Source: Rhodospirillales bacterium
GTDB lineage: Bacteria; Pseudomonadota; Alphaproteobacteria; QKFK01; SZUA-500
Direction: 5' to 3'
DNA length: 11,098 nt
NCBI GenBank assembly: GCA_003252195.1
Contig: QKFK01000222.1
Span: forward strand, 1 to 11,098
The notes beneath the pieces were generated by a model. It was not told where the DNA came from, searched no databases, and saw nothing but the letters and a program-made list of their open reading frames with translations. Each line of letters opens with the position of its first letter. Position 1 is the first letter of the stretch. Position numbers and translations under genes: made by a program. Below are positions 8,001-11,098 of the stretch, one piece after another.

Positions 8001-8997
8001 CTAAATAAATTCCTTTTTCATCAAAAACGTCTCCATTTGGAACAACATGACCAATAATACGACTTTCATTATCAATGGCTATACCATCATACAAAACTCT
8101 ACCAATCATAGCGCCTGTTTTGTCAATTATATTCCCTCTAGGCGTAACACCACCAAGTTTTTTGCCACTTAAATCACTAACATCTTTGCTCGGAAGAACG
8201 CACCCTAAAATATTGTTAGCTAAGTCCATAACTTTGCCATCTGGTCTTACACGGCCTAAAAGCTTTCCTTTATAATCTATAACTGTGCCTCTTTTTACAA
8301 CAGCACCAATAACAGAAAAAGCATCATCCACAACCTCTCCATTCGTAAGAACAGACCCTGATACTCCACGCCTTGAATTATAGACTTTTCCATCTGCACT
8401 TAAAGTCCCAATAAATTTGCATGAATCTCCGATAACCGCATCACCCTTTATCAAAGAGCCAATTATAGAGCCACTAGCAGAAATAATTGTTCTATCATCA
8501 GCAACATTGCCAACAACAGCCCCATTTTCATCGGCTATTTTTCCATCAACACGGTAGCGCCCAACAACTTCTTTACCATTAACAACGGCAACACCACCAT
8601 CTACAATACTACCGATTGTTGGCATTCTATCTGCTGAAACAAGATTATTAGTTTTTACAACAATTTGATCATACAAAGCCTTGCCAAGTAGAGAGCCTTT
8701 CGTGTCGACTATTGTTCCATTATAGGTTGAATAGCCAAGCAATTTGCCTCTATCATCAAGCACTGGCGCTTTAGTTATCAGGCCACCTTTATGAGCGCCT
8801 TTTTCATCAATATACTCACCAAAAGCAACGACTTTACCAAGAACCTTACCATCTGCGGCTAAAACTTCTCCTTTTTCTGAAACTCTAGCTAACACATGTC
8901 CGTAATCATCAACTATTGGATCAAGAGACACGCCATAACCTTTTATTGTGCCTCCTGTTGTAAAAGCTAAACCAGATGGAGCAAGATAACCACCCAC
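5044..8997 (-). CDS. virB10: VirB10/TrbI/DotG-like T4SS core protein, C-terminal part after a frameshift
   Basis: Counting from the GTG at 8997 this is 1317 residues, but the frame is open back to 9093 and matches the end of the upstream gene, so the GTG is probably not a native start. Regions: about 44 units of a 17-residue repeat (1-751); a charged, Ala-rich likely helix (about 767-797, with nine Ala); about three more repeats (about 823-870); a Gly-rich linker (893-925); the VirB10 barrel (about 960-1185); and an acidic then Ser/Thr/Gln-rich tail to residue 1317. The barrel shows IPAGSKMRG, the IIWERIIRPDG strand, GGVPGYLDRQLMQKYG and the helix GALVSAVSSGVKILTAGAL, which corresponds to the outer-membrane antenna region of VirB10. 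The family forms the channel scaffold linking both membranes. This part has no membrane anchor of its own, which supports it being a fragment of the longer gene. Confidence 0.85.
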   Translation of the reverse strand: MGGYLAPSGLAFTTGGTIKGYGVSLDPIVDDYGHVLARVSEKGEVLAADGKVLGKVVAFGEYIDEKGAHKGGLITKAPVLDDRGKLLGYSTYNGTIVDTKGSLLGKALYDQIVVKTNNLVSADRMPTIGSIVDGGVAVVNGKEVVGRYRVDGKIADENGAVVGNVADDRTIISASGSIIGSLIKGDAVIGDSCKFIGTLSADGKVYNSRRGVSGSVLTNGEVVDDAFSVIGAVVKRGTVIDYKGKLLGRVRPDGKVMDLANNILGCVLPSKDVSDLSGKKLGGVTPRGNIIDKTGAMIGRVLYDGIAIDNESRIIGHVVPNGDVFDEKGIYLGSVVRRGMVLGKDGKFIGRVLADGTIIDFNGNKIGKSLPDGTVVDNEGNKIGKVLFDEFVKDDNGNIVGRITADGSVVDLKGNIIGSVDGNGNVKSPDGKIIGRATTDNFVRDASGKVIGKVLADGTVVNDAGEVIGKVLSNGKAVDKDGKEIGQSSQESKAGQEFNGRLIRDKNGKVIGRVLEDGTVVDLKGNVIGKIRPDGLVVDEYGNIVGYADGVSVVKDKNGNIIGVVNPDGTVTDAYGNVIGKVLPDGSVVDGNGNVIGRVFGGENLVRDENGNVIGIVLPDGTVVDADGNPIGKVNENGELVDENGKVIGYSGKAKVVRDENGRVIGTIDKSGNVVDKNGKVIGRVKNGVVVDSKGRIIASADGKPLARDKDGNPIGVINDDGSVTDANGDNIGQLTSTGDIVDKNGNVIGYPDFVPFVEVNLPSTEDVTREAEELAAIEREKEKEAAAAAAAAAENASSDNTSDNEDGGLGGIDMSKFGNIRNSMAITPKGDLIGTILKNGDIIDKNGKKVGYVDENGVAYNLKGDVIGIEDPTIDPEEYGDKDKVENYVPLGGGALGGGGAGSAYGSGGSSGGGFYGLGGSSGVDVKYETQRLQALVQAQTLRRANMGIGSVRSSYKNKKNFTGMQNDWVPAGIIKNTSTWKVDMSRVLTADKPIPVVLVSSVDSRFSDVPVIGMVERNVYGGDGRTVIIPAGSKMRGMVSGGGEDVGSAPKINIIWERIIRPDGGAFKLEEAYSADSMGRGGVPGYLDRQLMQKYGVGALVSAVSSGVKILTAGALMGQKKVDADGNEISDEKSDAIKEAIEDFGDSMDDVFSGVMEDTNGIIPVLFIPTGTRLNVYTKEDLWLRSETDLTEDDKDKGLLDEDDFRDGNVETDGVAGQNVQAEDQSGYYDPNKEDGSSTSTTGQAQQNQQGGNALLDSSNLNSSTSPSQAVVVPPASSSYSTTTSTPSASTSSTSTPTSSYSSSEETSDDVPALF
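6312..6321 (-). repeat. Ten-G homopolymer inside virB10 (possible phase-variation tract)
   Basis: Ten consecutive C on the plus strand (ten G on the coding strand) encode three Gly and the first base of an Ala in PLGGGALGGGG. The tract sits in the Gly-rich linker just before the VirB10 barrel. In a sequence this AT-rich, such a run is striking. Poly-G tracts of this length are known to slip in bacterial contingency genes; gain or loss of one base here would remove the barrel from the protein. Confidence 0.85.
6385..8997 (-). repeat. Array of about 47 units of a 17-residue (51-bp) repeat in VirB10-like protein
   Basis: Units follow the pattern [VI]IG[KR]V-x-x-DG-x-[VI][VI]D-x-x-GN, 17 residues long, with few length exceptions (for example an insertion of nine residues near 7505). 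The array runs from 8997 to about 6745, is broken by a charged Ala-rich segment (about 6740-6535), and resumes at about 6525-6385. Each unit offers two short beta strands and two turns (DG and NG), suggesting a stacked beta structure. Units nearest the consensus lie between about 7950 and 6750; those near 8997-8300 are the most diverged. The pattern superficially resembles repeats in fungal LEA-like proteins (DUF3659), but I do not claim homology. Confidence 0.88.
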
Positions 8998-9055
8998 TCT
9001 GCCACCATCATCATAAGAGGCATCGCTTCTAACCGCGCTAACACTATTTGCTGCG

Positions 9056-9101
9056 GCATCTAAAACTATCTTATTAACGCATCTAAAACTATCTTATTAA
9101 C
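9056..9101 (-). repeat. Perfect 23-bp tandem duplication causing a frameshift
   Basis: Positions 9056-9078 and 9079-9101 are identical over 23 bases, directly abutting. Both copies encode the same peptide core (NKIVLD) but in different frames, because 23 leaves a remainder of two when divided by three. The first coding region stops at 9068-9066, inside the copy at 9056-9078. No other tandem duplication of this exactness was noticed in the window; the 51-bp repeats nearby are degenerate and in frame. Confidence 0.95.
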
Positions 9102-10295
9102 ATCTGCCACACTACCTATTAATTCACCTCTAGAATTCAGCAAATCACCGTTTGGCATTTGCTTAGCGACAACCCTTCCTTCGTTATCAACCGCTTCGCC
9201 ATTAGGCATAACATGCGCAACAACCTTACCAAAATTATCAATAGCAGCACCTTGTTTAACTAGTCCACCAATGATATTTCTAGATGCATCAAAAACATAT
9301 CCATTAACACCTATTGTTCCAAGCTCTTCACCCTTGGTGTTTTTTACTATTCCATTCGGGAACAAACGTCCTAAAAAGACACCGTTCAAATCTACAACAG
9401 CCCCACCAACTTCTATAATGTGACCTAATACAGAGCCATTTTCGGCTAAAGCGTCACCACTATTTATTATTTTAGCTACAGATTTTTCACTTTTATCCCA
9501 AACTCTTCCATCTAAACGAGCAAGTCCACCCAAAAATCCTTCATTAAGAACCATTAGTCCTGTTTTTGAAATTGAGCCAATTACTTTTCCATCGTTATTT
9601 ACAGCAACACCACCTGCAATTAATTTTCCTATTGGCTTATTCTGCAAATCAACAACTACACCGCTTGGCAAGCCTAATCCGATAGCATTACCTAAAGAAG
9701 AAACCACCGTCCCTGTTTTTAATATCTCACCAATCAATCTATCTGGTTCATCAGTAACGGTTGAAAACAAATAAACCGAACCATCTGCCAAAGCATAACC
9801 TGCTTTTTTACCCCTATTATCAACAAAAGAACCTGCATCATCTATTCTGCCAATGATATTGCCTGTATAATCAACTACAGATCCAGAATTAATAGCAACG
9901 CCCAAAACTTTACCAGTATTATCAATGGCTTGTCCGTTTGGGGTAATTTGACCAACTATTTTTCCACTTGGCAATCTTACCGAACCATCGGCTTTAACCA
10001 TACCAAGATATTTTCTATCATTAGCTATAACCAATCCATTTGGAGAAATACCACCAATAATATTTTTGTCTTTATCTATTACATAAATATCCGAATATAA
10101 TGAACCAATTTTGTTATTTTCTTCATTAACAACGCTACCATCTGGCAAGATAAAGCCGATGAAATTACCACTAAAATCAACGGCAGGACGGCCAACTCTT
10201 TGGGCGAACGCAGGGTTTGTTAAGCCATAAAAAAACATTATAGAAAGCAAGATGCTAACTATATCGTTTTTTATTGCTTTTACAAAAATCCTCAA
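9066..10295 (-). CDS. Signal-bearing 17-residue-repeat protein; N-terminal part of the split VirB10-like protein
   Basis: This 409-residue protein begins at TTG 10295-10293. An N-terminal signal follows: Arg and Lys residues, the hydrophobic core IVSILLSIMFFYGL, and a cleavage-like PAFA-Q (residues 28-32). From about residue 34 to the end there are about 21 units of the 17-residue repeat seen downstream, such as FIGFILPDGSVVNEENN. The stop lies inside the 23-bp duplication, and the last three residues (LIR) come from the shifted frame. Without that duplication it would continue into the VirB10-barrel gene. It is probably exported. If the signal is cleaved, this would differ from ordinary VirB10, whose N-terminal helix stays as an inner-membrane anchor; a hydrophobic core this long could also remain as an anchor. 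Alone, the product would be a soluble periplasmic repeat protein. Confidence 0.78.
   Translation of the reverse strand: MRIFVKAIKNDIVSILLSIMFFYGLTNPAFAQRVGRPAVDFSGNFIGFILPDGSVVNEENNKIGSLYSDIYVIDKDKNIIGGISPNGLVIANDRKYLGMVKADGSVRLPSGKIVGQITPNGQAIDNTGKVLGVAINSGSVVDYTGNIIGRIDDAGSFVDNRGKKAGYALADGSVYLFSTVTDEPDRLIGEILKTGTVVSSLGNAIGLGLPSGVVVDLQNKPIGKLIAGGVAVNNDGKVIGSISKTGLMVLNEGFLGGLARLDGRVWDKSEKSVAKIINSGDALAENGSVLGHIIEVGGAVVDLNGVFLGRLFPNGIVKNTKGEELGTIGVNGYVFDASRNIIGGLVKQGAAIDNFGKVVAHVMPNGEAVDNEGRVVAKQMPNGDLLNSRGELIGSVADVNKIVLDALIR
9100..10200 (-). repeat. Array of about 21 diverged 17-residue repeats
   Basis: These are the same 17-residue units as in the downstream part, but more diverged: many positions of the DG turn and the D-x-x-GN turn are replaced. 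Two units carry one extra residue and one carries six (YLFSTVTDEPDR region near 9750). Spacing of the IG dipeptide is otherwise regular at 51 bp. Confidence 0.82.
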
Positions 10296-10301
10296 AATAT
10301 T

Positions 10302-11098
10302 CTAATCCCCTAAACTATAGACGCCACTTAGTATATTACCTGCAATTTTTCCGTCAATATCAATAAATATACCATTTTCTTTTACAGAGCCAACCTCTTT
10401 TCCCTCTGACGAAATAACTTTCGCTCTATAATCCACATATCCAGCAAAATCACCGTTATTTTTTATCACAGAAGAGCCAATTTTTATAACTTTTCCAATC
10501 ACCGTGCCATTTTTATCAATAACACTACCATCTGGCAATGCAACACCAAGTTCGTCCTTGTTATAATCTATAACCTTACCGTCAAAAGTTGAGCTACCTA
10601 TTACGTTGCCCTCTTTATTTAATACTACGCCAACAGGAGCTGCGCCTCCTATGTTTTTACCAGCATCACTAACGGCGTATCCTTCTGGCATTATTCGCCC
10701 TATTTTATCGCCCAATTTTGATATAATATCGCCATTAATAGCCACAAAACCAACTACATTTCCATTTGAGTCAACAATAGCAGTACGTGGGATTATAAAA
10801 GCTTCTCTTTTACCTACTGAGCCGTCTGGATATAGCTTACCAACCTCATCTGCTACTTTGGCCACAACTTTACCGTTGTATAAAATACGCCCTTTTTCTT
10901 TTCCTTCTAATGAGAATACATTTCGTTGCGGAATTACATTACCTACTATTTTACCATCATTGTCATAAGCCACTCCACTTGGCAGAGCTTTACCTGGTAA
11001 ACCACCTTTATCATCAACAATAACGCCATCTGGCAATGCAAGACCATAATAAGATCCAGATTTATCAATTACTACTCCACCCATAAAAATACGGCCAA
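10302..11098 (-). CDS. 17-residue-repeat protein, 5' end beyond window
   Basis: The frame is open to the window edge. The ATG at 11084 is not a convincing start, because the codons before it (Gly-Arg-Ile-Phe) continue a repeat unit. The visible 264 residues are almost entirely repeats, about 15 units such as ELGVALPDGSVIDKNGT, with an irregular stretch near 10800 (GKREAFIIPRTAIVD). It ends with SGVYSLGD, in the middle of a unit, with no barrel or other domain. It lies six bases upstream of the next gene's start, and its stop codon (TAG) is in the same frame as that gene. It is probably a paralogue or duplicated piece of the VirB10 repeat region, expressed in the same operon. Its N-terminus, and so whether it is exported, cannot be seen here. 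Confidence 0.75.
   Translation of the reverse strand, partial: GRIFMGGVVIDKSGSYYGLALPDGVIVDDKGGLPGKALPSGVAYDNDGKIVGNVIPQRNVFSLEGKEKGRILYNGKVVAKVADEVGKLYPDGSVGKREAFIIPRTAIVDSNGNVVGFVAINGDIISKLGDKIGRIMPEGYAVSDAGKNIGGAAPVGVVLNKEGNVIGSSTFDGKVIDYNKDELGVALPDGSVIDKNGTVIGKVIKIGSSVIKNNGDFAGYVDYRAKVISSEGKEVGSVKENGIFIDIDGKIAGNILSGVYSLGD
10306..10311 (-). promoter_or_regulatory. Ribosome binding site within the end of the upstream repeat gene
   Basis: AGGGGA on the minus strand lies within the last codons of the upstream repeat gene (Leu-Gly-Asp-stop). It is 10 bases before the TTG start at 10295 and 7 before an in-frame ATT at 10298. No ATG lies close by, and the first in-frame ATG would cut into the signal core. 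Non-ATG initiation coupled to termination of the upstream gene is therefore the best reading. Confidence 0.55.

Larger units (their letters stand above)
5044..10295 (-). pseudogene. virB10: Reconstructed single virB10-like gene, split by a 23-bp tandem duplication
   Basis: The two neighbouring coding regions (10295-9066 and 9093-5044) meet at a perfect 23-bp tandem duplication. The first frame reads VNKIVLDA and then LIR-stop; the second frame, read through the other copy, starts VNKIVLDAAANSVSAV. Taking out one 23-bp copy joins them without any other change into 1743 codons including the stop. The result has an N-terminal signal or anchor, about 68 repeats, a linker and a VirB10 barrel, the expected order for a VirB10-like protein. 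As sequenced, the gene gives a truncated repeat protein unless the ribosome shifts frame, or unless cells lose a copy by slippage. An assembly or read error is also possible. 'Pseudogene' here means interrupted in this sequence, not proven inactive. Confidence 0.8.

Noticed and set aside
6062..8275. Several open frames on the plus strand (6062-6250, 6129-6380, 6530-6748, 7061-7276, 7577-8008, 8075-8275)
   Set aside because: They lie opposite the repeat-coding gene, are rich in Pro, Ser, Thr and Leu as expected for the reverse of the repeats, and have no conserved features.
6385..8997. Regular repeats considered as a CRISPR array or intergenic minisatellite
   Set aside because: The 51-bp period is in frame, degenerate at third positions and continuous; there are no conserved repeats separated by unique spacers.
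8995..8997. GTG as an independent start for the VirB10-barrel gene
   Set aside because: It is not preceded by a convincing ribosome site, gives no membrane anchor, and the frame continues upstream to the duplication, matching the end of the previous gene.
5044..10295. Assignment to a Dot/Icm (type IVB) system because of the DotG-like layout
   Set aside because: The neighbouring VirB11 and two VirB6-like genes fit a VirB-type (IVA) system better; the barrel alone does not separate the two.
5044..10295. Repeats as calcium-binding RTX or thrombospondin type 3 units
   Set aside because: DG and D..GN turns recur, but neither the GGxGxD nonapeptide nor the DxDxDG spacing is present.
10606..10968. 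Plus-strand open frame of 120 codons
   Set aside because: It is the reverse-strand shadow of the repeat gene 10302-11098, with the same Pro/Thr/Ser-rich composition.

Overview
This AT-rich window (about 38-40% GC by eye) holds part of a type IV secretion system (T4SS) locus. Every gene I can support lies on the minus strand, so the locus reads from right to left. A Gram-negative bacterium is indicated by a VirB10 barrel domain, a VirB11 ATPase and polytopic VirB6-like proteins. Two tandem VirB6-like genes in an AT-rich genome recall the T4SS of Rickettsiales and related host-associated or uncultured alphaproteobacteria. That placement is tentative; no rRNA or housekeeping marker is present.

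Layout in transcription order: (1) a partial gene for a protein made of 17-residue repeats (11098 to 10302); (2) a signal-peptide-bearing repeat protein (10295 to 9066); (3) a long repeat protein ending in a VirB10/TrbI-type C-terminal domain (8997 to 5044, reading frame open to 9093); (4) a VirB11 ATPase (4981 to 4013); (5) an alpha/beta hydrolase of lipase type (3968 to 3096), followed by a strong intrinsic terminator (3075-3044). A likely promoter (2880-2851) then starts a second unit: (6) a 74-residue protein with two membrane segments; (7) a VirB6-like protein with a long basic tail; (8) a second VirB6-like protein with a lipobox, cut by the window edge.

The main result is that items 2 and 3 look like one gene. 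A perfect 23-bp tandem duplication (9056-9078 and 9079-9101) sits at their junction. Because 23 is not a multiple of three, it shifts the frame. Removing one copy gives a continuous frame of 1743 codons: signal sequence or anchor, roughly 68 repeats of 17 residues, a Gly-rich linker, and the VirB10 barrel. The architecture resembles the repeat-bearing VirB10 homologues CagY (Helicobacter) and DotG/IcmE (Legionella), but the repeat is different. A run of ten G on the coding strand (6321-6312), just before the barrel, is a second possible slippage site. The two tracts could make this a switchable or decaying secretion component, or one or both could be sequencing or assembly errors.

How the genes fit together: VirB11 would power the machine at the inner membrane. 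The two VirB6-like proteins would form inner-membrane channel parts. The giant VirB10-like protein would span the periplasm to the outer membrane. The upstream repeat protein may be a paralogue that works with or replaces the repeat domain. The hydrolase could be a secreted effector or an envelope enzyme; the sequence does not decide. No RNA genes, insertion sequences, CRISPR arrays or attachment sites were seen.
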